A DNA stretch of 64,000 bases. It comes from Rugamonas rivuli (lineage in GTDB: Bacteria > Pseudomonadota > Gammaproteobacteria > Burkholderiales > Burkholderiaceae_D). Position 1 is the stretch's first letter. Every line of letters starts with the position of its first letter. Below are positions 52,603 to 62,042 of this stretch, piece by piece. The translations under genes and the position numbers were made by a program. The DNA is taken from NCBI RefSeq assembly GCF_009380165.1, contig NZ_WHUF01000003.1:806001-870000 (forward strand), given 5' to 3'. The notes below the pieces were generated by a model. That model was not told where the DNA came from and ran no database searches. It saw nothing but the letters and a program-made list of their open reading frames with translations.

Positions 52603-52621
52603 ACGCCCGCCCAGCGGGCGT
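52603..52621 (+). other. Short GC-rich hairpin after the DUF2782 gene
   Basis: ACGCCCG at 52603-52609 pairs with CGGGCGT at 52615-52621, 6 bp after the stop. No T-run follows. It could attenuate read-through into thrB, but this is uncertain. Confidence 0.3.
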
Positions 52622-52676
52622 CCCCCGGCGCCCGCACGACTGCGGCGCCGCTCACCGAACCTCATCAAGTTTTCAC

Positions 52677-53636
52677 ATGGCAGTTTTTACCCCGGTCAGC
52701 CTGGATGACCTTACCCCGTGGATCAAGCAGTTTCCCCTCGGCCAAGCCTTGGCGCTCAAAGGCATCGCCAGCGGCATTGAAAACAGCAACTTCTTCCTGA
52801 CGACGGAGCGCGGCGAGTTCGTGCTGACCATCTTCGAGAACCTGTCCTTCGAGCAGTTGCCGTTCTACCTCAAGCTGATGCACCACCTGGCCGACCGCGG
52901 CGTGCTGGTGCCGGCGCCCATCGCCAACGACCAGGGCGAGCTGATCGTCGCCCTGCACGGCAAGCCCGCGTCCATCGTCACCAAGCTGGAAGGCAAGTCG
53001 CAGATGGATCCGCAGCCGGTGCATTGCGCCGCCGTCGGGGCCATGCTGGCGCGCATGCACCTGGCCGCCGTCGACTATCCGCTGCAACAGCCCAATCTGC
53101 GCGGCCTGGACTGGTGGAACGAGACCACGCCGCAGGTACTGCCCTTCCTGGACGAGAGCTGCGCCCACCTGCTGCGCGCCGAAATGCACTTCCAGGAAGC
53201 GTTTGCCGGCTGCGACACCTACCGCCAGTTGCAGCGCGGCCCCGTGCACGCCGACCTGTTCCGCAACAACGTGATGTTCGACGGCGAGCGCCTGACCGGC
53301 TTCTTCGACTTTTACTTCGCCGGCTGCGACACCTGGCTGTTCGATGTCGCCGTCACCGTCAACGACTGGTGCATAGATCTCGACACCGGCGTGCTGGACG
53401 CAGCCCGCGTACGCGCCATGCTGGACGCCTACCACGCCGTGCGCCCGTTCACCGATGCCGAACAGACCGCGTGGCAGCCGATGCTGCGCGCGGCGGCGCT
53501 GCGCTTCTGGCTGTCGCGCCTGTACGACTTCCACCTGCCGCGCGAAGCGGAGATGCTGACCCCGCACGACCCGGGCCACTTCGAGCGCATCCTGCGCGAA
53601 CGCATCGCCACGTCGGCGCCGGAGCTGCGCGGATGA
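52677..53636 (+). CDS. thrB: Homoserine kinase (ThrB2, aminoglycoside-phosphotransferase fold)
   Basis: A 319-residue kinase of the type II ThrB family, which phosphorylates homoserine for threonine synthesis. It begins [22 protein letters not shown] and has the nucleotide-binding [12 protein letters not shown] (about residues 33-44) and the catalytic loop [26 protein letters not shown] (about residues 190-215; His-Asp and Asn, then the metal Asp). The fold is that of aminoglycoside phosphotransferases, not of GHMP kinases. The next gene overlaps its stop by 4 bp. Confidence 0.95.
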   Translation: MAVFTPVSLDDLTPWIKQFPLGQALALKGIASGIENSNFFLTTERGEFVLTIFENLSFEQLPFYLKLMHHLADRGVLVPAPIANDQGELIVALHGKPASIVTKLEGKSQMDPQPVHCAAVGAMLARMHLAAVDYPLQQPNLRGLDWWNETTPQVLPFLDESCAHLLRAEMHFQEAFAGCDTYRQLQRGPVHADLFRNNVMFDGERLTGFFDFYFAGCDTWLFDVAVTVNDWCIDLDTGVLDAARVRAMLDAYHAVRPFTDAEQTAWQPMLRAAALRFWLSRLYDFHLPREAEMLTPHDPGHFERILRERIATSAPELRG

Positions 53637-54406
53637 GCACACTTCCCGCACGCACCGGCTGGCATTGGGTCAAGCAGGCTTTGCAGCTGTTCCGCAAGCA
53701 GCCGGGCGCGCTGATGGCGCTGTTCTTCTGCTGCATGTTCATGTCGCTGTTTTCGCTGGTGGTACCGCTGCTCGGCTCCGTGGCGCCGACGCTGCTGGCG
53801 CCGATGTTCAGCATCGCCCTGCTGCAAGCCTGCGCCGACATCGACCATGACCAGCGCGCCTTGCCCCGGCTGGTGTTCTGCGGCTTCCGCAAACCCGCGC
53901 GCGGACCGCTGCTGGGCCTGGGCCTGCTGTATCTGCTGGTGATGCTGTTCGCGCTGGCGGTGCTGAGCTGGCTGGACGACGGCGTGCTGATCAAGATGGC
54001 CACGCGCCAGATCCCGATGGACAAGGACATGCTGGAAAACTCGCGCAGCGCGCTGTTCGTGTCGTCCGGCATCTACATGCTGGGCTGGATGCTGACCAGC
54101 CTGGCCGCGCCGCTGATCTACTGGCAGAAGATGACGCTGGCCAAGGCGCTGTTCTTCAGCGTGGTGACGGTGGCGCGCGACTTCAAGGCCTTCCTGGCGG
54201 CGGCCGTGGTGCTGTTCCTGATGTTCCAGATCGGCAGTGCGATCCCGGTGCTGCTGTTCGATTCGGCGCAGCTGGAAGTGACCGCCATCTTTACGTTGTT
54301 CCTGATCATGGTGGTCCTGATGCATTGCACGCTGTACGCCTGCTACCGCCAGATCTTCGGCACGCCGGAGGCCAGCGCGCCGCCGGCGGCTCCGCCGACG
54401 GCATAA
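53633..54406 (+). CDS. BPSS1780-family membrane protein
   Basis: A 257-residue integral membrane protein with about six hydrophobic segments; it begins [32 protein letters not shown], the BPSS1780-family start, and has a Pro/Ala-rich C-terminal tail. The family is widespread in Burkholderiales next to thrB or polA and has no known function. The ATG overlaps the thrB stop by 4 bp (ATGA), so translation is coupled. A REP-like inverted pair follows, before the convergent uvrD. Confidence 0.8.
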   Translation: MSTLPARTGWHWVKQALQLFRKQPGALMALFFCCMFMSLFSLVVPLLGSVAPTLLAPMFSIALLQACADIDHDQRALPRLVFCGFRKPARGPLLGLGLLYLLVMLFALAVLSWLDDGVLIKMATRQIPMDKDMLENSRSALFVSSGIYMLGWMLTSLAAPLIYWQKMTLAKALFFSVVTVARDFKAFLAAAVVLFLMFQIGSAIPVLLFDSAQLEVTAIFTLFLIMVVLMHCTLYACYRQIFGTPEASAPPAAPPTA

Positions 54407-54410
54407 GCGC

Positions 54411-54489
54411 GTCGTTCCCGCGCAGGCGGGAACCCATAGGCCGCGTGCGACGCACGTTCAGCATGGGTTCCCGCCTGCGCGGGAACGAC
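54411..54489. repeat. REP-like inverted pair between convergent genes
   Basis: A perfect 27-bp inverted repeat (54411-54437 and 54463-54489) flanks a 25-nt centre. Each arm is itself a small hairpin (GTTCCCGC, GCAG, GCGGGAAC), and the centre holds CGTGCG A CGCACG. This nested form matches paired REP elements (BIME-like) that lie between genes in many proteobacteria. It may also end transcription of both BPSS1780 and uvrD. Only one pair occurs in this window. Confidence 0.75.
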
Positions 54490-54501
54490 TTGCGGTTCGG
54501 C

Positions 54502-56805
54502 TCAGCGGCCCAGCCGCTCCAGCTTGGCGATGCTCAGGTCTAGCACCTTCATGCCGTGGCTGCCGAAGTTGATCTGCGCGCGGGCGTTGTTGCCGCTGCC
54601 CTCGATGTTGACGATCACACCCTCGCCGAACTTGCCGTGCGCGACGGACTCGCCGATGCGCCAGCCGGAGCCGGGCGACTTCTGCGCGATCTTTTGCGCG
54701 ATGGCGTTGTCCGAGCCGACCAGCGGCGTCTCGTCCCAGGCCGACTTCTTGTTGGCGAACCAGTGCGACTGCACCTTCGGCGACAGCCACTTCAGCGATT
54801 CCTCCGGCAACTCGTCGAAGAAGCGCGACTTCATGTTGTAGCGGGTCTGGCCGTGCAGCATGCGCGTCTGCGCGAAGCACATGTACAGGCGCTGGCGCGC
54901 GCGCGTGATCGCCACGTACATCAGGCGGCGTTCCTCTTCCACGCCGTCGTGCTCGCGTGAGCTGCTCTCGTGCGGGAACAGGCCCTCTTCCAGACCGGTG
55001 ATGAAGACGTTGTTGAACTCCAGCCCCTTGGCCGAGTGCACCGTCATCATCTGCACGGCTTCCTGGCCGGCGGTGGCCTGGTTGTCGCCCGCCTCCAGCG
55101 ACGCGTGCGACAGGAAGGCCGACAGCGGCGACATCACGGTCGGCAGCGCGGCGTCGGCGTCGAGGATCTCGAAGCCGTCTTCGTTGACGATGGGGACGCC
55201 GGCCTGCGCCTGCGCCTGCGGGCCCAGATGCGCCGGGGCGCCCTGGCCGTAGCCTTCTTCCGACACGAACTGGGTTGCCGCGCTGACCATCTGCTCCAAG
55301 TTCTCGATGCGGTCGGCGCCTTCTTTTTCGGTCTGGTAGTGGGTCAGCAGGCCGGAAGCCTCCAGCACCACGCGCACCAGTTCCGGCAAGGCCATCTGCT
55401 GCGTTTCAAAGCGCGCGCCCTCGACCAGCTTGACGAAGCCGCCCAGCGACGAGCCGGCCTTGCCCGCTACATACGGCACGGCGGCGTACAGCGAAATGCG
55501 GTGCTGCTCGGCGGCCGCCTGCAATGCCTCGATCGAGCGCAGGCCGATGCCGCGCGTCGGGAAATTCACCACACGCAGGAAGGCCGAGTCGTTGTGCGGA
55601 TTGTCCATCAGCTGCAGGTAGGCGATCGCGTGCTTGACCTCGGCGCGCTGGAAGTAGCGCAGGCCGCCGTACACGTGGTACGGAATGCCGGCCGAGAACA
55701 GCGCATGCTCGATCACGCGCGACTGCGCATTGGAGCGGTACAGCACGGCGATCTCGCTGCGGGCGGCGCCGTCGGAGATCAGGCTCTTGGTTTCTTCGAT
55801 GATCCACTGCGCCTCGGCCAGGTCGGAGCTGGCTTCGTACACGCGCACCTGCTCGCCGTGGCCGGCGTCGGTGCGCAGGTTCTTGCCCAGGCGCTTGCTG
55901 TTGTTGGCGATCAGCACGTTGGCGGCATCCAGGATGTGGCCGTGCGAGCGGTAGTTCTGCTCCAGCTTGATCAGGTTCTGCACCTTGAACTCGCGTTCGA
56001 AGGCGCTCATATTGCCGACGTTGGCGCCGCGGAAGGCGTAGATGCTCTGGTCGTCGTCGCCGACGGCAAACAGCGCGCTGCCGCCGTCGCGCTCGCCATG
56101 GCCGGACAGCAGCTTGAGCCACTTGTATTGCAGGTCATTGGTGTCCTGGAACTCGTCGACCAGGATGTGCTTGAAGCGCTGCTGGTAGTGTTCGCGCAGC
56201 GGCTGGTTACGGCTGAGCAGCTCGTAGGTGCGCAGCAGCAGCTCGGCGAAATCGACCACGCCTTCGCGCTGGCACTGGTCGTCGTAGAGCTGGTAGAGCT
56301 CGCACTTCTTGCGCTCGTCGGCGTTGTAGGGTTCGATCTTGTCGGCGCGCAGGCCCTGGTCCTTGGCGCCGTTGATGAAGTACATCACCTCTTTCGGCGG
56401 GAACTTCTCGTCGTCGACATTGTGGGCCTTGATCAGGCGCTTGATGGCCGACAGCTGGTCCTGGGTATCGAGGATCTGGAAGGTCTGGGGCAGCGCGGCG
56501 TCGCGGTGATGGGTGCGCAGCAGGCGGTTGCACAGGCCGTGGAAGGTGCCGATCCACATGCCGCGCGTATTAATCGGCAACATCGCCGACAAACGCGTCA
56601 TCATTTCCTTGGCCGCCTTGTTGGTGAAGGTGACGGCCAGCAGGCCCGACGGCGACACCTGGCCGGTTTGAATCAGCCAGGCGATGCGGGTCGTCAGTAC
56701 ACGGGTTTTGCCGGAGCCGGCGCCCGCGAGGATGAGGGCGCTTTGTGCCGGCAGGGTCACGGCGGCGAGTTGTTCGTCGTTGAGGTTATGAAGAAGATTG
56801 TGCAT
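54502..56805 (-). CDS. uvrD: UvrD/PcrA-type DNA helicase
   Basis: A 767-residue SF1A helicase acting in mismatch and nucleotide-excision repair. Motifs run in order: Q-motif LNDEQLAAVTLPAQSALILAGAGSGKT with Walker A (about residues 8-34), TFTNKAAKEM, DEFQDTN (Walker B, about 227), GDDDQSIYAFRGAN, LEQNYRS, and the C-terminal VQMMTVHSAKGLEF and YVAITRAR. The C-terminal Tudor-like end (VAHGKFGEGVIVNIEG) is present, as in PcrA/UvrD. Its frame is uninterrupted. It lies convergent with the BPSS1780 gene, separated by the REP pair. Confidence 0.96.
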   Translation of the reverse strand: MHNLLHNLNDEQLAAVTLPAQSALILAGAGSGKTRVLTTRIAWLIQTGQVSPSGLLAVTFTNKAAKEMMTRLSAMLPINTRGMWIGTFHGLCNRLLRTHHRDAALPQTFQILDTQDQLSAIKRLIKAHNVDDEKFPPKEVMYFINGAKDQGLRADKIEPYNADERKKCELYQLYDDQCQREGVVDFAELLLRTYELLSRNQPLREHYQQRFKHILVDEFQDTNDLQYKWLKLLSGHGERDGGSALFAVGDDDQSIYAFRGANVGNMSAFEREFKVQNLIKLEQNYRSHGHILDAANVLIANNSKRLGKNLRTDAGHGEQVRVYEASSDLAEAQWIIEETKSLISDGAARSEIAVLYRSNAQSRVIEHALFSAGIPYHVYGGLRYFQRAEVKHAIAYLQLMDNPHNDSAFLRVVNFPTRGIGLRSIEALQAAAEQHRISLYAAVPYVAGKAGSSLGGFVKLVEGARFETQQMALPELVRVVLEASGLLTHYQTEKEGADRIENLEQMVSAATQFVSEEGYGQGAPAHLGPQAQAQAGVPIVNEDGFEILDADAALPTVMSPLSAFLSHASLEAGDNQATAGQEAVQMMTVHSAKGLEFNNVFITGLEEGLFPHESSSREHDGVEEERRLMYVAITRARQRLYMCFAQTRMLHGQTRYNMKSRFFDELPEESLKWLSPKVQSHWFANKKSAWDETPLVGSDNAIAQKIAQKSPGSGWRIGESVAHGKFGEGVIVNIEGSGNNARAQINFGSHGMKVLDLSIAKLERLGR

Positions 56806-56853
56806 CCCATGATTATACCGGTACTGGCTGCATACACAGTACTTTGGGGTTAT

Positions 56854-58986
56854 TTAGGTGGACGGCGCGGGCACGGCTTTGCCGGTCTTGACGGCGTCCT
56901 TGATCAGCTCCTTCATGGTGCGTTCGGCTTCGCGGCTGGCCTTGGCTTGCTCGCGGCCCAGCTCGCCCATGGCCTGGCCCAGCTCAGCCATCGGCTTGCC
57001 GGCTTCCGCCATCTGCTTGCTCAGCGCCTGCATGGGCTGCTGCATGGCCTGGATTTTCGCCTGCTGCGGCGCCAGTTCGCGCTGGTATTGCGCCATCTGC
57101 TTTTGCAACGGCTCCATTTCCGCTTGCAGCGCGGCCTGGCGCTCGTGGAAGCGGCGCATTCTTTCCGGCGTCGGATCGTCGCCCATCTCGCGCGCCGCCT
57201 GTTCGATGCGCCGTCCCACGGCTTCCTGCTGCCGCGCTATCCGGTCCATCTGGCGCTGCTGGCGGTCCATGTCCAGCTGGATCTTGTCCCCGCTCTCACG
57301 GCCCAGCTTGTCCATCTGCCGGCCCAGCTCGTCCATGACCTTGCCTTGGGCGTCCATTTTCTTGCCCTGCGCATCCATTTTTTCACCGAGGCGGTTGACC
57401 GGCGCCCAGGCTTCGTCGGCCTTGGCGATCGCCGCTGGATCCTGGATCAGGTAAGTCTTGTCGCCGTCGCGGAACCAGATGAAATCGCCCTTGACGGTGC
57501 GGCGCGCGGCCTCGATTCTGTTCAGGTCCGTGCGGGAGGCGGACACCGTGATGCCTTCCTTGTTGCCGTGCACCAGCGCGTAGCCGGCATTGTGGCTGTC
57601 ACGGTCGTAGCGGAGGTTCTGCACGCTGGCCAGACGCGGTGCCGGTGGTGCGGGTGGCGCGGCAGGAGCCGCCGGAGCAGCAATCGCGGCCGGCGCGGCG
57701 GGGGCTGCCGGCGCGGCCGGCGCGGCCATCATCGGCACGGCAGGCACGGCGGGCACTGCAGGCAAGGCACGCATCGCCTTGACAGGCTTGGCTGGCTTGG
57801 CCGGTTTGGCTGGCGCGGCGGGAACGGCTGGCGCAGCTTCGGCCGCCATCGGTTCGGCAGGCGCGGCCGGCGCTGGCGGAGCCGGTGGTGCGGGAGGCTG
57901 CGTCTGGTCGGACTGCTCCACCGTTGCGGCCTGGGCGGCAACCGGGGGCAAGGGCGCGGCGTGCGCATAGAACACGGCGCCGGCAGCAAACAAACCCATC
58001 AGGGGCAAGGCCATCTTCCAGCTGACTGGTTCGACATCGGGACGCAGCAGGCGTTTAATACGAGACATGAGATTTCCTCCGTGAGCCGCGTGGGCTAGTT
58101 GTGTGGTGTCGAACTGGAACCGATCCAGTTCCGACAGGGCCTTCGCCAGCCTCTGGGGCTGGCCGAGCATGTCCACTGCGAGGTCGTCGGCGATTTGTTC
58201 CCGCTCGATCCGTATCCTGCGCGACAGCGCCCAAACACTAGGGTGATAGAACAGCACGATCTCGATCGCGCTTTGAACCAGGTTGACCAGATAATCATGC
58301 CGCTTGATATGCGCCAGCTCGTGCGCCAGCAGGGCTTCCAGCAAGTCCGGCGGCATGCCGCTGACCAGCGCGGTCGGCACCAGCACGATGGGGCGCCAGC
58401 AACCGGCGGTGATAGGACTGTCCAGCAGATCGGCCACGCCCAGCCGCACATGGCGTTCGATGTCGAAGCGGCGGGCCAGTTCGGACAGGCGCCGCTGCCA
58501 GTAATGATTGACGGTGTACTCGCCGGCGCGGGTGCGCGCAGCCACCCATTGCAGGCCCAGCGCCAGCCGCAGCGACATCAGCACCGCGCCGGCCAGCCAC
58601 AGGCCTACCACCCACGGCAACTGGCGCCGCAGCACTGCTTCAAAGGAGGAGAAAGTGAGGTCGCCCAGCAGGCCCGGCGCGGCGGCAGCGGCGGCCTGGC
58701 CTGCGGCGTCCGCGATGCCGGCGCCCTGCCCGGCCAGCGCGCGCAGCAGCGTGGCGGCTCCGGCGCCCTGCTCGGCATCGGACAACTGGACCAGGATGCC
58801 GGCCAGCGGCAGCGCGGCGCACAACAACATGCCGGCGCAGGCCACGGCGTAGCGGGTCTGCGGACGGGCACCGCGCAGCGCATACATCGCCAGCGCGACG
58901 GCCCAGCCGATCAGCAGGCCTTGCCAGATAAAGTGCAACAGCGCCCAGCCGATGGCGGGCACCAGGGCGGCCAGGACGCTGCTCAT
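56854..58986 (-). CDS. M56 (BlaR1-type) peptidase with long extracytoplasmic repeat domain
   Basis: A 710-residue membrane protein. The N-terminal half has about four helices and the M56 zinc motif LLAHELAHIKRHDYLVN (about residues 217-233), as in BlaR1/MecR1 antirepressor proteases. After a helix near residue 330 comes an Ala/Pro/Lys-rich linker (about 345-470), a short globular part (about 480-550) and a heptad-like region (MDAQGKKMDAQGKVMDELGRQMDKLG and more, about 545-700). There is no beta-lactamase-like sensor, and no BlaI repressor gene adjoins. It is the only M56 gene here; ligand and substrate are unknown. Confidence 0.85.
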   Translation of the reverse strand: MSSVLAALVPAIGWALLHFIWQGLLIGWAVALAMYALRGARPQTRYAVACAGMLLCAALPLAGILVQLSDAEQGAGAATLLRALAGQGAGIADAAGQAAAAAAPGLLGDLTFSSFEAVLRRQLPWVVGLWLAGAVLMSLRLALGLQWVAARTRAGEYTVNHYWQRRLSELARRFDIERHVRLGVADLLDSPITAGCWRPIVLVPTALVSGMPPDLLEALLAHELAHIKRHDYLVNLVQSAIEIVLFYHPSVWALSRRIRIEREQIADDLAVDMLGQPQRLAKALSELDRFQFDTTQLAHAAHGGNLMSRIKRLLRPDVEPVSWKMALPLMGLFAAGAVFYAHAAPLPPVAAQAATVEQSDQTQPPAPPAPPAPAAPAEPMAAEAAPAVPAAPAKPAKPAKPVKAMRALPAVPAVPAVPMMAAPAAPAAPAAPAAIAAPAAPAAPPAPPAPRLASVQNLRYDRDSHNAGYALVHGNKEGITVSASRTDLNRIEAARRTVKGDFIWFRDGDKTYLIQDPAAIAKADEAWAPVNRLGEKMDAQGKKMDAQGKVMDELGRQMDKLGRESGDKIQLDMDRQQRQMDRIARQQEAVGRRIEQAAREMGDDPTPERMRRFHERQAALQAEMEPLQKQMAQYQRELAPQQAKIQAMQQPMQALSKQMAEAGKPMAELGQAMGELGREQAKASREAERTMKELIKDAVKTGKAVPAPST

Positions 58987-59054
58987 GAGCGTCCTGCCTG
59001 CCGTGAAATCTTATGACTGCGTATCGCTTCCATGCCGCACTCCCCAGTTGATGG

Positions 59055-59104
59055 ATGTAGAATAAATTATCTAGATGTCGTTGTCTAGAACTTTTTTTCT
59101 ACAT
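59055..59104. promoter_or_regulatory. Nested dyads upstream of the M56 gene (candidate operator)
   Basis: ATGTAGAA at 59055-59062 is matched by TTCTACAT at 59097-59104, and inside them two TCTAGA palindromes lie at 59070-59075 and 59084-59089. The site is 70-115 bp upstream of the M56 start, in AT-rich DNA, and resembles the TACA/TGTA-type arms bound by BlaI/MecI/CopY repressors. It is also about 16 bp beyond the 3' end of the small peptide gene at 59120. Confidence 0.45.
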
Positions 59105-59119
59105 TCATCGCACCGGGAT

Positions 59120-59302
59120 TTAGTGGGCGCGCTTGGCGCTGATGGTGACGACCGGCATCTTGACACCATCGACCACGACCACCTTGATCTTGCCTGCGTC
59201 GATGGCTTGGGTGGCGCGCGCTTCGGCGCTGGCGTAGCCGGTGGCGCACAGGATGACAGCGCTGGCGACGAAGATGATTTCCATGTTTTTCAGTACGTTC
59301 AT
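59120..59302 (-). CDS. Small exported protein of unknown function (60 aa)
   Basis: A 60-residue reading frame with AAGGAG about 8 nt before the ATG. It starts MNVLKNMEIIFVASAVILCATGYASA, a signal-peptide-like helix with a cleavage candidate after residue 26, leaving a mature peptide of about 34 residues with KIKVVVVDGVKMPVVTISAKRAH. The strong ribosome-binding site and composition argue for a true gene. It lies between the formaldehyde dehydrogenase gene and the M56 gene, all on the minus strand. No family is recognised. Confidence 0.6.
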   Translation of the reverse strand: MNVLKNMEIIFVASAVILCATGYASAEARATQAIDAGKIKVVVVDGVKMPVVTISAKRAH

Positions 59303-59383
59303 GATGTTTCTCCTTCAGTGGTGGGCCTTACTTCCATGACTCCACTGTAGCCAAACACATCGATGAACGCCTGCGGATTGCGA

Positions 59384-59418
59384 CGGAATGCAGCTTCACC
59401 GGAGCCAGCTGCATTCCG
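59384..59418 (-). other. 12-bp inverted repeat downstream of frmA
   Basis: CGGAATGCAGCT at 59384-59395 is perfectly matched by AGCTGCATTCCG at 59407-59418, with an 11-nt loop. It lies 13 bp after the frmA stop. No T-run follows, so it may be a weak or Rho-assisted terminator or an RNA-stabilising hairpin between frmA and the small peptide gene. Confidence 0.4.
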
Positions 59419-59430
59419 CCGCGACAGGCG

Positions 59431-60537
<1,107 letters not shown>

Positions 60538-60638
60538 TGTTCGTCCTGTGGCTGTGTTATTCGGGGGACCGGAACGGAGGGCCGTTCCGGTGGTCCGCCA
60601 TGATAACAAGCCGAGGGCGATCTGTGGTGCGCGCTCCG

Positions 60639-61094
60639 CTACTGCGGTTCGACCGGCATCGCCTGGCCCAGGCACAGCAGGTCCGACACCGTGCGCCACA
60701 GCTGGCGCGGCGAAGTCCACGGCTTGGGCAGGAAGGCGCTGCCGGCCAGATGCTGCTCCGGATGGCGGGCCGAGTACAGCAGCACGCGCGCCTCGCCCTG
60801 GCGCTGGCGCACCAGCGACAGCAGGCTGCCGCCGTCGCCGTCCGGCAGGTCGGGGTCGATCACCACCAGCGCGAAGCGCTGCAGCCGCAGCAGGGATTCG
60901 GCATCGGCCAGCGTGGCCGCGTGCGTCACCTGGGTTTCCGGCACGAGCAGCGTGGACAGCACCAGCGCCGTGTCGGCGTCGCCGTCCACGTGCAGCACGC
61001 GCGGCGCTTCCGCGAAGATCGAAAAGCCGATGGCGCCGCCGCCTTCCTGGTCGCTGAAGGGACGGTAGGTTTCCTGGGAAAAATCGTTCGTCAT
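60639..61094 (-). CDS. Stand-alone receiver-domain protein
   Basis: A 151-residue protein with one response-regulator receiver domain. The phosphoacceptor Asp is in LVVIDPDLPDGDGG (about residue 81), with Ser in LLYSARH and Lys in AFLPKPW. The acidic pair is changed to VDGDAD, so Mg binding may differ from the norm. A 30-residue N-terminal extension precedes the domain. The ATG at 61094 follows CGGAGACACTT. No output domain or kinase gene is adjacent; it may act as a phosphate sink or protein-binding switch. Confidence 0.75.
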   Translation of the reverse strand: MTNDFSQETYRPFSDQEGGGAIGFSIFAEAPRVLHVDGDADTALVLSTLLVPETQVTHAATLADAESLLRLQRFALVVIDPDLPDGDGGSLLSLVRQRQGEARVLLYSARHPEQHLAGSAFLPKPWTSPRQLWRTVSDLLCLGQAMPVEPQ

Positions 61095-61351
61095 AAGTGT
61101 CTCCGCACACAAAGCAAATGGAAATGCGGTGCCGGCAGCAAAGGGATAGCCGGGGCAACGCGGGGTCGGCGGAGTTGGGCCGAGGGGTCATGACGGTCGC
61201 AGGGGAAAGGCGGCCGGAGAGGCGGCAAGCGCAGGTTGGAGGCCCTGCCGCACATCGAAGCGGGCGGGTATGAAAACCCGCCGCTAACAAACACAGTCTA
61301 CATCATGAATGCCACAAAGCAAGAAAATGCTGGGCGAAAAACAGCCGGCGT

Positions 61352-61981
61352 CTACTTTTTCAGACGCTGGCTGAAGGCCAGGTGCAAACTGTTCAATGTT
61401 TCTTCCGCCGCCAGCAGCTGGTCGGCCACCTCGTTGACCTTGCGGCGGTTGGAGCGGGCGTGGTCGCGCAGCACTTCGAAGGCGGTGTTGCGGTCGGTCT
61501 GGAATTTGCACATCAGCAGGCCGACGGCCAGGCTGGTTTCGCGGCCGGCGGCCAGCGCGGCGTTCAGGTTCAGCTCGGTGCGGCGCAGCTGGCGGATTTC
61601 GTCGGCGCGCGCCAGGCCGGCGGTAAAGGCCGGCATCAGGTGCTTCTCGTCGACCGGCTTGACCAGGAAGCCGACCGCGCCGTAGGAGGCGGCCTGCTTG
61701 CCGGCGTCGGCATCGCCGCGGCCGGACAGGAACATGAACGGCACCGAACTGGTGGCGTGCAGCTGCTTGGCCAGTTCCAGCCCGTTCATGCCGGGCATGT
61801 GGATGTCGAGCAGGGCCAGGTCCGGCTCGCGCTGGGCGATCAGCTGCAGCGCCTGTTCGGCCGACGACGCCTTGAGGATATCGTAGCCGGAGCTGCCCAG
61901 CACCTCGCCGAGGAAATCGAGCAGCAGTTGATCGTCGTCGACGATGAGTATCAGACGCTTCGGGCTGGTAGGGACATTCAT
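61352..61981 (-). CDS. Response regulator with ANTAR RNA-binding domain
   Basis: A 209-residue protein. The receiver domain (about residues 1-120) has DDDQ, phosphoacceptor Asp in LALLDIHMPGMNG (about residue 59), Ser in MFLSGRGD and Lys in FLVKPVD. A coiled linker (RADEIRQLRRTELNLNAAL) leads to the ANTAR domain (about 146-205; AVGLLMCKFQTDRNTAFEVLRDHARSNRRKVNEVADQLL). ANTAR proteins such as AmiR and EutV bind nascent RNA and prevent termination when phosphorylated. No sensor kinase is adjacent, and its RNA target is unknown. It is followed by a second receiver gene after 257 bp. Confidence 0.87.
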   Translation of the reverse strand: MNVPTSPKRLILIVDDDQLLLDFLGEVLGSSGYDILKASSAEQALQLIAQREPDLALLDIHMPGMNGLELAKQLHATSSVPFMFLSGRGDADAGKQAASYGAVGFLVKPVDEKHLMPAFTAGLARADEIRQLRRTELNLNAALAAGRETSLAVGLLMCKFQTDRNTAFEVLRDHARSNRRKVNEVADQLLAAEETLNSLHLAFSQRLKK

Positions 61982-62042
61982 AGGGCGGCAACCTTGGGCT
62001 TAAGCTAACGCCCCAATTATAAAGCGGAAAACCGCGCCCGCC

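Noticed and set aside
57600..57960. Array-like repetition that could suggest a CRISPR or tandem DNA repeat
   Set aside because: It codes the Ala/Pro/Lys-rich linker of the M56 protein; units are irregular, in frame and without spacers of constant length.
54970..58098. Open frame of 1042 codons on the plus strand opposite uvrD and the M56 gene
   Set aside because: Antisense shadow of two real genes; biased composition and no recognisable domain.
59075..59350. Plus-strand frame that might have been a missing BlaI-type repressor
   Set aside because: Its translation is Asp/His-rich without a winged-helix pattern, and it is antisense to the small secreted peptide with a good ribosome-binding site.
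61263..61280. 7-bp hairpin with a six-base loop near the ANTAR gene as its RNA target
   Set aside because: ANTAR targets need two hairpins with loop A at position 1 and G at position 4; here there is one hairpin and the loop does not fit on either strand.
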